In this document: positions 36,311 to 47,700 of the stretch, piece by piece
Numbering within the stretch: position 1 is the first letter of the stretch
Layout of the letters: each line of letters starts with the position of its first letter
NCBI RefSeq assembly: GCF_019399895.1
Contig: NC_091864.1
Span: 12,936,001 to 13,000,000, forward strand
DNA: 64,000 nucleotides
DNA from: Cardiocondyla obscurior
Lineage: Eukaryota; Arthropoda; Insecta; Hymenoptera; Formicidae
Reading direction: 5' to 3'
Notes under the pieces: model-generated
What the model was told of the DNA's origin: nothing
Database searches by the model: none
Seen by the model: only the letters and a program-made list of their open reading frames with translations
Translations under genes and position numbers: made by a program

Positions 36311-38460
36311 ATGACGTGAGTATATGATCCTGTTTATTAATCGCGATCGTTGGGGTAAAATTTGTTATCTTATTGCGAATAAACGCGTTGAACTGCATTT
36401 ATTAATCGATATATATTATTTTTTAAATATTTCTTGATTTATTATAGCTATTGGTATAACCTCACACATGTGAGGTTGCGTTGCAATATTGAAATTTGTG
36501 CACGCTTTATACAGATTTGCATTCATTTCTGATATATATTAAATAAAACTAAATTAAATTAAAAATAAATGCTACGTTTAAGTTAACAAGTACTCGTCGA
36601 TTCAACAGAAATTTTCTTCGTATTTGCACGTGTCTGTATGTGAGCGTCATTTTACTTGCAGGTCAAAAGTCTCTCGTGACACTCTTTACGAGTGTGTAAA
36701 CGCTGTGCTTCAGAACTCACAAGACAAGAAGAGGAAATTTTTGGAAACGATTGAGCTGCAGATCGGTTTGAAGAATTATGATCCACAGAAGGACAAGCGT
36801 TTCTCAGGAACCGTCAAGTATGTTTCTACCTGACTTTGAGGCATTTTTTTTAACGAAGTATGTTCTTTATTAAGAATATGCAAAAATTGTCTCATGCTAT
36901 GTCAGGAAGCTAGATTTTATCTAGCGGACCTGCACCCAGGGTCTTAAATTAATTGGGGAGGTATTTATACCGATATTTAAATTATACAGGATTATAATCC
37001 TGTTGGTAAGTTAAATCGTGAAATGTAACATTTATCTTTCAAGAATTATTTCTTTTCTGCCAAAGTGATTCTTTCATTAAGAGCAATCAATTTTCAAAGG
37101 ATTAAAGAAAGAGATAAAGTAAAAAATCTTAAATTTTATTTTAATACAAAATTATAAATATATCTTTATTCTAAATCTTAAATTTATTATTACTTAATTT
37201 TATTATTTAATTTTTTATTCTTTTTTTTGATAATTAAATATATGTAACAAGCAAGTGCAATACATTATATAATTTTACAGTTAAAAGTTTGTTGAACCAC
37301 CAATGTTCCATGATGTTTTATTATTGCATGTATTATCTGAACAATTTGTGTAGTAAAACATTTAAATCTGAGAACATTGGGATTCAGACTAATTGTTCGT
37401 AATTACAAGTGCAATATAAACTTTTATTTTAGCGGTATAGTTTTATTAAAAAAATTATTACAGCAGTCATAATTATGTTAAATTTCTAGAAGCGCAAGCG
37501 GGCTTATTTAAATTTTGATCATTATTGATTTTCATTACGTTAGGTTGAAGAATATTCCCAGACCAAAAATGCAAGTATGTGTTCTTGGTGATCAACAGCA
37601 CTGTGACGAAGCAAAAGCTAATAATATTCCTTATATGGATGCAGAAGCATTGAAAAAACTTAATAAGAATAAGAAGCTAGTAAAGAAACTTGGTACGTTA
37701 ATGTGTTTTAAATAATTATTATTTTAAAAATTACGTTACCTTCCCAAAAGCACCATCATTGCTTATTATTCAAACAATGGTGGTCGTCAAGAGGAAGGAG
37801 ATTAAAGGTTCTTCACTAGGTGAGGGTAATGTGAATCGTATCATTACACCTCAATCCGTGTCGATACACTTGTATTATTTAAAACATTTATTTTTGATTA
37901 TTTTGTTTTTTTTTTTTTTTTTTTTTCCACAAAAATTTGTTTAAAATTATTGATAAAGAAGTAATTTTTTTAAAAAAGTTTAATGCTTACTGTTAAAATT
38001 TAATAACGTCACGTGTTTTCTTTTTGTAGCTAAGAAGTACGATGCGTTCTTAGCTAGCGAATCATTGATCAAGCAGATCCCTCGTCTTCTCGGTCCTGGT
38101 TTAAACAAGGCCGGTAAATTCCCTGGGCTGTTATCTCATCAAGAATCGATGGTTGGCAAGATCGATGAAGTTAAAGCCACCATTAAATTTCAAATGAAAA
38201 AAGTGCGTGGAAATACTTTTAATTAAAAGCTTTTTTCTTTTTAATAGTCAATTTTGTTCATATTTTCTATGATTTCTTTTATTTTACAGGTGCTGTGTCT
38301 CTCGGTAGCTGTCGGACACGTTGAAATGACCCCCGATGAGTTGGTGCAAAATGTTCACCTCTCGATAAATTTCCTGGTTTCTTTGTTGAAGAAACACTGG
38401 CAGAATGTCCGTTCGCTTCACATTAAATCTACTATGGGACCACCACAGAGATTGTACTAA
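36311..38460 (+). CDS. RpL10Ab: 60S ribosomal protein L10a (uL1), five exons
   Basis: The large-subunit protein that forms the L1 stalk at the E site and helps release deacylated tRNA. Exons are 36311-36315, 36662-36817, 37544-37692, 38030-38202 and 38290-38460. They keep phase and give 217 residues, the same as the human protein. The first coding exon carries only ATG plus two bases, the classic layout of a ribosomal protein gene with its start codon at a splice junction. Conserved blocks include [49 protein letters not shown] and the terminal [10 protein letters not shown]. Two introns carry RNA-like structured segments. A poly(A) signal lies 41 bases past the stop. Confidence 0.98.
36886..37034 (+). 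ncRNA. Possible second structured RNA in RpL10Ab intron 2
   Basis: Two hairpins are visible. The first pairs CAGG..GCTAGA with TCTAGC..CCTG (36904-36932). The second is built on the perfect palindrome ACAGGATTATAATCCTGT (36986-37003) with CGATATTTAA against TTAAATCG outside it. An ANANNA-type sequence (AAATTA) lies between them and ACA at 37028-37030 is followed by three bases. The distance from upper stem to ACA is too long for a standard H/ACA guide, so this is weak. Confidence 0.25.
37739..37871 (+). ncRNA. H/ACA box snoRNA candidate in RpL10Ab intron 3
   Basis: Hairpin one has a base stem CCTTCC (37739-37744) with GGAAGG (37793-37798), an internal loop, and an upper stem CACC..ATTG with CAATGGTG (37775-37782). 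The H box AGATTA follows at 37799-37804. Hairpin two has the upper stem GAGGGTAATG (37822-37831) with CATTACACCTC (37842-37852, one bulged A). ACA lies at 37866-37868, three bases before the proposed 3' end. The distances from upper stems to the H and ACA boxes are 16 and 13 bases, close to the 14-16 expected for pseudouridylation guides. Ribosomal protein introns are the usual hosts of such RNAs in animals. The target uridines are not identified. Confidence 0.6.
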
Positions 38461-41400
38461 ATTATACTGATACAATACATGTTGAATATATGTCCCTTGT
38501 AATAAAATCGAAAAAAATAATTGACAATTTTGTTCTCTTTTTGTTACCTTTGTAACGTGAATCGATTTCAATTCTTAGAACCTTAATCGAATATGTTTGT
38601 ATAATCATGCGCCGTGCTGTAAATATTTGATATGATTTTATAACGTTTAAAGTAATATGAATTGGTTGACGGTTTGAAAAATTTATCGATAAAGAGATAA
38701 GCTTTATCGCAGAAAAGCGCTGTGTCAGAAAAATATGTTCACGTTATTAATATGAATTATTTAAAACAAAAGGAGAACCAGAATAATAGACTTAGCTTCC
38801 TTTTTTTTAGCTAAGTCTATTTTTATACGCTTTGGAAGTAAAATCAATTACAAATTGTGAATTAAAGAAAATTTATAACAATATCGCTCATACAAATCTA
38901 CTTAGCGATAACGTATCTGATATATTTTAGATGAGCAATTCGAGATATTCCAAGCTTTTTTTTTTTTCTGCTTTGGAATTCTCTTTGTCTTTATCATTCA
39001 CCCAGCTACCTGTGCTAAGGTTTCTTAAAACCCCGTTGGAAAAGTATGTGGTAGGTAAGGGACCTACGTGTCGCGAGACAGTATAGGCGATAAAGGATGT
39101 AGCCGGGCCCTGAATCCGGTTCACGGGATGCATCTTTGGGGACCGCGTTTGCGTGTAGGTCGCGGATATGTGTGCGTGGGTCTTACCGAGGTCTACTAAG
39201 CTTGAACAGGCACGCACCACAGCCACGCTATTTCCAACGATCTTTGTGGGGGCAGTCCGGTGGCGGTCGCTGCGCTTTGAAGAGGCACATGGTTTTAAGT
39301 TCCGCCTCGTAAGCAGATGCCTATGGAGCACGAGCAACCCGCGTTCAAGTCTCATCCTTCCTCTTTTCGTGCTTTTAAACTCGCGAATTTCTCCAGACGA
39401 TCACGCGCGTGTCTCTATTTGCCTTCTCGTGGGCTTTTTTTCGGCGAATATCGATGGAGTGAAGTGTTTGGGTAAGTTGGAACGTGCTGTGATGCTTGCC
39501 TTTGAAAGCCGGTGATAATAATGGATCGTCCGTGATCCTGACACAAAATTTTGTGCCTCACGTTACTTTCAGCTTATATTTATCTATTCGATTAAGATAA
39601 AATTATAGTGCAACGTGTACGAATATGTATAAAATATATAGCTACTGTCTGTATATAATCTTTTAAGAATTAATTAAATTTAGGACAAAGATAAAAATTG
39701 TATGTAGTTAACTGTTAATGAAGTTTATAATTAAGCGGTTGAAGATAAAGGGAGATTTATTATCTTGGTAAATGAATAACGGGCCGTCAATTTTTGTTTA
39801 ATTTTTACACACGAACGTAATAGAATCAGTTTAATTTTAAAAGAAATAATTTCAATTGAAACGTGTGAAAAAAGCTAAAGGGAAGTAAAAATAAATGAGA
39901 TAAGTATAATTGATAAATAATAGGTGATAATACTAGTCATTGAAATGATTTACTGATACGGAGACCTGCTTTTTATTTCCGATAAAATGCGACAGCTTCC
40001 GCAAAATACGATAAGCACGTAACTTCGAGAATTACATCTAGTATTATTTTCGCATCGTGATAATCAAGGTGATAAATCGTTGATAATCGTATGCGTTATT
40101 AAATCACAACGTTAGAATTTAATGATATGGTGATCGTCACGATACAAGATTCCGATCAACCGGTCGTTTTATCAGACAGGTGAAAATGATTGACTAATAT
40201 TAATTAATAATGTTAATTAAATTTTACGAAAAATAAAAGAAAACTCAAAAATTTTTATCTGAAATTAGCGCAAATGCAAAGATCACGTCTTTTGGAGGAA
40301 ATCGATCGTATGCGTCGTAATTCGGGGGAGGCTTTTTTTTTTTTAAATTGGAGAATAAACGGCTTGAGTCTATCTTAAAAGTTTCGAGGATTCAGATAGC
40401 GATATCGGAATGCGGGATTATCAATGCGGAATGGAAAAATCGGCGATTGCCCGCCCGACTTTCCGTCCTTTTCCCTGCGGGGCAAAAGACAAAAATTGAA
40501 TACGCCGAGGGTGAGGGAAAGGGGGGGAGGGAGATCGAACAGGCGGCGGCGCTTGTATTTGATTAATAAAGTGGCCGCAAAAGAGTGCACTCTTCTCGAA
40601 CGAGTGGACTCTAGCCCGTTATCAGCGATATCAACAATTCAGAGCGGCGACAAGCAGCCAACTGGGCGGAAGGCTGTCAACGAGCGCGGTCGAGTTGGGT
40701 AATGATTATCAAAAGCGAGGAGCCAACAACGAGTTGTACCAGCTACTTCTCCACAGTTACCGAGAGACTCGCGGACCGATACAGTATCGCGCGCGGTATC
40801 GTCGCGTAATTATCGGCTCGCGATCGCCGGCGATTGAGTGCTGTTAAACTGTGGTAATAGAAAAAGAAAAGAAAAATGTAATAAGCAGACGCGATGCCTC
40901 GAAGTTTCCGCGTATAATTTCTACTCCACGTTAACGGTATTGGGTGTACCGTTGCATCGATTAAATATCAATATCGATTAAGTATACAGTATGTAATAAA
41001 TATTGATAATGCGAGCGGTAGAACTTTAGAGCGCGATTAATCGGTGATCTCTTTCAAAAGCGGTCGGAGCGAGTCGTCCCGTCGCGGCCTCGCAGTTTCC
41101 ATTATTGTACATTTTTATTCGTTTCAAATCCATAGCCTCCGACGGAAACGCACTTCCTTTCGCCAGTGTGGAAATGCGCGGCAGAGTCCAGAAAGACGAG
41201 TTCCGAAGAAGAAAAAAAATGCTGGATGCATCCTGTCGACGATGACGCGGTCCTCCGAGCGAATGTAAAAGGAAGCAGATATGACTCGCCGCGAATCGCG
41301 TCGCTTTCCAAATCATTTCCGCTCTGTGTTAACCGGGGATGAGTATTATTTTAATAGAAACCTTCGACTCTTGCGTCAGCAATGATACTCGAAGATAATG

Positions 41401-41709
41401 CGTTGTTGCTCGCCGCAAGGGAAAATCTCGGGAAGATTACGTGTTTCCGCGGCAGAAACGGCTTCTAAGTTGAAGCGGACGCAATTAAATAACTGAAAAA
41501 CAAATGGAAATTATTAAAACAATATCACGAAGTGTCGACATCGCGAAATCGGATCTTCGTTAACGGTATAACGTAGGTTTTTGTTTACCGATTCAGCGGA
41601 TTTGCTTACGATTATCTGCTGTTAAATTAACCGACACGCGAGTTGAGCCACTTCGCGACGGCTGGTGACGTGCGATCAGTTTTGCTCTGTTTGCAGCATT
41701 CATTAGAAC
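38461..41709. other. Intergenic region between RpL10Ab and the receptor phosphatase
   Basis: About 3.2 kb without a supported gene. A GC-richer block of unknown kind lies at about 38940-39360 between AT-rich flanks. The region 40420-41700 is again CpG-richer and should hold the promoter and leader of the receptor phosphatase. Open frames near 39168-39515 and 40348-40702 show no recognisable features. Confidence 0.45.
38501..38506 (+). terminator. Poly(A) signal of RpL10Ab
   Basis: AATAAA 41 bases after the stop codon, followed by a T-rich stretch (GACAATTTTGTTCTCTTTTTG) that fits a downstream element. Confidence 0.7.
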
Positions 41710-44700
41710 ATGAGCATCCTTGAGAAGCGCCCGATAGTGCTCGTTCTTGCACTCCGTTTCCTCTGCACGCTCTGCCACGATGACGCACTTACGCCGAGAG
41801 GGACAACGATCGCGAGATTGGACGACGAGCTTAACTCGATGGAGAACCGAGCGATGATCTACGAGAGGCTTAGCAGATTCGTGAAAAATAATGTCTACGC
41901 CACCGTAGAACCGCTGACCACCGGTTCTCCGGTCACTGACGGCGATAGGTCTTCATCATCTACGACGGTCGATCAAAGATCCACCGTGCCCGACGACACA
42001 ACCACCGTCGACAGTACGATCAACACGACGATCTGCGATCCGACGTGGCCGATAAACGCAAGCGGTAATAAAAAAAAAAAAAAAACGATTGCGCAGATAT
42101 GACAATTAGATTAAAAGATTAGAGAATTTATTTGTTAAAAACGAACGATTGAAGAAAATAGAATTGCGTATCTCACCGTCGCGCCGTAAAATTTGAAGAA
42201 CAAAGGAATCTTCGTCGGCACTTGGAGTTATTAATGGAATGCAGAGTCATCAATTTGTATTCTTGCGTGATTGTTAGTAATAGTTATTGGAGAAATTTTT
42301 TTTTTTTTTTACGCCAAGAAATATATACAATAAAACTTAAATTATACCTTTTTGCAGAAATTAATCACAATTATTCGACTTTTTGAAGAGTTAGTAATTA
42401 TTTTGTTACCGCGTCTCGTTCCGTGTGTGAATACACAATTCACATTTTGCAATTTTGTCTGCAGCAGATACGAGGGAGGTGGAGAACTTGGTGGTGAATA
42501 AGGACACGGAATGGATCGCTCTCTCATGGGAATCTCCGTGTAACGTGACAAATGCCACGGTGATATACTCCATCGAGAGATGCGACGAGAAAAATTGCAC
42601 GTGGACGAATGAGACTGTTACTTCCTACAACGCCACTGATCTCGAACCGTGCACGCAGTACGCCTTTAAAGTGAAAATCCTTACGGAGTTCTGGGAATCT
42701 GACGGAATTAATCTATCAATCGTCACGAACAATAACAGTGAGCGTACAATTGTTTAAAAATAATACCTAGATTTAAAATAATAATTAAAGTCTTATAAAA
42801 TATTGAGAGATTAATTAACGGGTTCTTACTGTGCTAACTTTTTTCAGTTGCGGAAATCGGGAATGTGGTCTCCCTAAACGCGACGACCATCAGCGTGGAC
42901 ACTATTCAATTGACCTGGCAGCCGCCCGCAACGCACTCGATGTGTATATCTGGATATTCGATCACCCAGTGCGACGAGACGTCCTGCAACGAGACCGCGG
43001 TCTCCAACGCGAATTACACCGCCGGCGACCTCGAGCCGTGCACGGAATATCGTTTCACTGTCAAAACGGTGACACCGTCCGTGGAGTCGATCGGCGCAAA
43101 CCAGACCGCGAAGACAGCTTCGCCAAGTAAGCTTGAGCCCTTCCGGAGTTGGCGGAAAGGCGGAGAGCGAGAGCGCCTGTGAAATTTGCGACCAATTTGT
43201 TTCTCAAATTGAAAGATTATCTTATCAAGCTTGACGAATATATCTTCTCGAATGAGTTCCGGGATTGTTCTGTCGGAGCAGAGTACTCCACGTTAGGTTC
43301 GCTTTCCGCCAATTCTGGAACGATTGGCCTTGATTCTCGTCAAAACCTGTCTCTAACACACGGACAATTTGCAGAACTACCGAAGCCGCAGGCCTTTAAA
43401 ATAATACCCAGCAATTTTTCATTGACCGTCAAGTGGGAACCGCCGGAGACCGGTGCAGCCTGCCTGAAGCATTACCGCATAACTATGGATTTTAACAAAT
43501 ACAGCGAGAACACCACGAACACGAGTATAATAATTCCGAATCTGCACGCTTGTAAAATGTATAAGGTATATATCAGTGCTGTAAACAAAGATGACGTGGA
43601 CGGGGACATGATAGACAAAAGTAGTACTACGAATCAATCCAGTAAGCAATATTAATTTAGGTTTTCTTTCTGTACACGTATCATGTTAATATTTTAGCGC
43701 AAAGATCAAATCTGATGGAAAACAATATTCTTTGACATTTCAGTAACGAATCCACCAACATTACATCCTACTACAGGAATAACGTCAGGTATTAAAAGTT
43801 TGTCGATGATGTGGGTTATTCAGAAGGAGGACAATCACTGCCATTTATCTTCCATAAGAACTATGTGCAATTATACCGAAACAAAAGGAAAAGGCTACAC
43901 TCCCGAAAATCGCGTGGTGCAAACGAAAATAGAGCCCGATATTGCCGCAGATCCCACTGTCGAACTGAACGTAACCGTAGAGGGTCTAAGTCCTTACACG
44001 AGTTACACATGTAAAGCACACACGACTAACGTCGCAGGATACAGTGACTTGAGTGACGGAGTCAATGCCACGACATTTGAGGACGGTAATCTAAATTCGG
44101 AAATTAAAATTCTTTGCGAATAATTAAGTATCGTTATATTGTAGAATATATTTAATAATTGATTAACGTAATGTTTATTAATTTAGCGTTAATTAAATTT
44201 TATGTCATGATTTTAGTTCCATTTCCACCGCAGCAGCTCTCCATCAAAAATGTCACGGATTCTCAATTCTCTTTATCTTGGTTTGAACCGGAATATTTGC
44301 CGGGTTACTTAGAAAAATTCGAAATCGTAATCGATTGGAATGTACGGTATTCGAGTCCAAATTGGTGCCCTAGTGAAGAACAAGATCGCCCTATAACATT
44401 CAATGTAAGTGGGAACATGTTAGAGTACCATTATTTGGAGGCAAAACCATTTACAGATTACGAAGTATATATGAGAGCGAAAACAGGGGAAGGATGGAGC
44501 AACAACAGTCATTCTCAGATATTTTTAAGCAAAAGCGGAGGTAGATTATATTTTTTTGTGTCTTGATTTTGTTATAATAGAAGATTATTTTCAATTTTTG
44601 AAATGCTAAATCACTACTTTATTGTTTAGTGCCAGGGGCAGTCTCGAAATTTGATTCCTTGTCCATCAAGATTAAAGAAAATTCAACCAATCCAAATGTG

Positions 44701-47700
44701 TTAGACACGATTTTAAAATGGGGCTTTCCGTGTTCGTTAAACGGTGATTTCGAATACTTTAACGTGTCAGCGTTTGGTACCAGAGACGGATATCCACCGC
44801 ATCATGTTTTTGAGAAAAACAAATGTAAAGATTACTCTCGTAATAATTACATGTGCTCGACAAATCTCAATGAGTTGAAAGGAGAGTATAATTATGACTT
44901 TACAATATCCACAAAAGTTAAGGATGTCGATACACTCGGCCAACCAATTAGTCAAAGTGTGGTATACCCTGCTGGCAGTAAGTATCAGTCGAAATTTAAA
45001 TTATATTCAGCTTTCATTGAATTTACAATTACAATTCGTGACGTTTTCGATTTTTCTTCAAATTTTCCACGATTTAATTAAGATTTTTTTAATTGCAGTA
45101 CCGCCACAGCCCACAACTGAAGAAATCAAATCGATTACATTAAATCCGTACAAGATTCACAGATCTACGACAACCGCCACTATTCTGTTGCCCTTATTCT
45201 CAAATGCTAGCGGTGACATCAAGTATTACGCTATTATGGTAGCGAAAATGGAATATAATGAACGACTGAATACCAGGTTCGATCTGAAGAGCAAGACTTG
45301 GCCCAATGCACTATCCTGGGAGGAGGCGATGTTAAACGATTTCTCAATCGCGTATCAAGCGACAGACCTGAATTGGAGTCCTTATCGTAGGTGATATACT
45401 CATAGACATGCGCAGAGACAAATTGTTTACGAAGCGCTAAAAACCCGTAACGTAATCGTGCATTATTAAACATTACAATTTTGTTTAGCGAAGTACATCG
45501 TCAAATACGGGGATCTAAAAGCTGTCAAGTTTACGATTGGCGATGATATCAACTGCAAAGAGGTTTCGTCCAACATAAAGCAACGGGTGTATTGCAACGG
45601 GCCACTTAAACCAGATATGTGGTACCACGTCAGAATGAGGGCGTTTACTGAGGGTGGTTACGCTGATTCCGAAACATTCGCGATAAAAACAAGTAGGTAT
45701 CTTGTCGGTAAATCGTCTGCAAATTATCGTCCGTCCAATGTAAACATTTTACGTAACAAAAATGCGTAAAACATACATTATTTTATCCATTTTCCTTTTA
45801 ATTTTTTACAACACTAGACGCAGAACTGGATATCGCCCTCATAATCGGAGCTGTTTTCGCAATTTTCTTTCTGGGAATATTGGTGACGATGATGCTGCTC
45901 GTGCGAAGATGTTCACCGCACATGTAAGGCGATTTCTGCAACATACGTAATAGTTAAAAAAAAAAAAAAAAGTTATTAACACATAGCGATGTAAATATCT
46001 TAATCAAAGATACTAGCGACAATTCATATCATCAAGAATAATTAAAACTCGTTCTACATCGCGCAAAGCACAGTGGGACAAGATAAGGTTTCTGCAACCG
46101 TCTGAAAAAGTGTCTAAACGGAAAACAACTTAATTAAAATTAATAGCAATAATCAGGTTGGATCCGGAATTGTACGGTGAATCTCGAAACGACGCGCGGA
46201 CGGCAAAAACTCACGCAGACAGGTGCCTCGCGCCTTTATGAACAATGATCGATATTTATTGTATGACTCAGAGAAGAACTATATAGTTAAAGCGTGAGCA
46301 AGGTCACGCGATACACGCACGTATATCGCACGCTAGAACGTACAGTACACTGCGGTCGGTGCTCGAAGTTCAAACGCGGAGCCACCGCGTGCCGTTTACT
46401 CCGAAAAGTCGGTCGGTATTCTTAAATAGCATACTCGAAGAACACGATCGAGCAAGACGTGAGACAATAGTGGCAGCGCTGATCGACGGTGAGATTGGCT
46501 ATGACTTTGGCCTTTGCGAAGAAATCGAGTCCTTGGGTCCGTTTCTAGCCAATCGCATATGTTTATTGCGTAAGTTTTCGTGGTACTCCTACTAAGTGAA
46601 TGAGCTACCCACGCAGTGCCGGTGAAGGAAAGATATGCGTATATACGAAACGCGGATGCTATTGCGCACTTCTGTACGCGAACTCTCTTCGTCGAAGTCG
46701 CTACCGGAAACATTAAACATATTCAGCGACTGGTCTTTTAATCTCCATTACTTTACATACATGTATATGTATTGCTGCATATGGTATATATTAATTATTA
46801 CTATTTTGTCGTGTGCGCGGCTTTGTCATTTTATCGTGTGATATATACAGGTGCACGAAAAATCTTCTCTTCATTTTTAATTAACAGACAGCTTTTGTTA
46901 AATGTGACATTGTATTGTAGATGGTTTTAAAAAATTTTTCTCTCTCTCTCTCTCTCCCCTTCCCCCCCCCTTTTTTTTACGAGAGAAAAGTTTTTTAACA
47001 CATGCATATTCAAGTGCATAGTTCTTCGTACTTATCTTATCCTTATTATTTCTTAATCGCGCGTTTATTATTAATTAAATAAACACACGATAAGATTAAT
47101 GCATTTTTTACATTGTACATTTTAAAATAATTCACATTTACTGACTTTATTTCTATTTCAGAGTGTTTCGAAGGTTTCTTCACTCTGACATGCCTGGCTC
47201 GCCCGTGCCTGCTCCGTTCACCAGAAAAAAATTTATCAGTCATTGCCAGCAATTAGTGGACAATCCTGGAAAGCTAAGCAATGAATTTCGGCTGCTTCAA
47301 ACACTCAGCGTTGACCTGCAAATGCCTACAAATACGGCCTGCTTGCAAGCCAATCGAAAGAAAAATCGCTACTCCGATATTTTGCCCTGTATGAATTAAC
47401 TTATCTCGCGATTCGTGTTCACGGACATTCGCGACTTGTGGCAATTTATATATGATTCATGCTTTCAGATGATTTCTCAAGAGTAAAGCTGGATGTGATA
47501 GACAACGATCCAAACACGGATTATATCAACGCCTCGTTCATCAAGGTAAATATTTTGCGTACGCACGTGATTGACGTTTGCATATTAACTCGATAATCTC
47601 TCTCGCTGTTAAAGATCAAAATTATTTTTTTTTAAGCAAAAGAATTATAAATATTTGAAGGATCTAAATAAATGTAATTTTTATTAAAAAAAAGAAACGT

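Noticed and set aside
39168..39515. 115-codon plus-strand open frame
   Set aside because: No domain, no splice-consistent start and composition like the surrounding block; treated as spacer.
46359..46595. Separate small protein gene in the phosphatase intron
   Set aside because: The frame has no recognisable features. The donor at 46569 inside it argues for an alternative leader exon instead.
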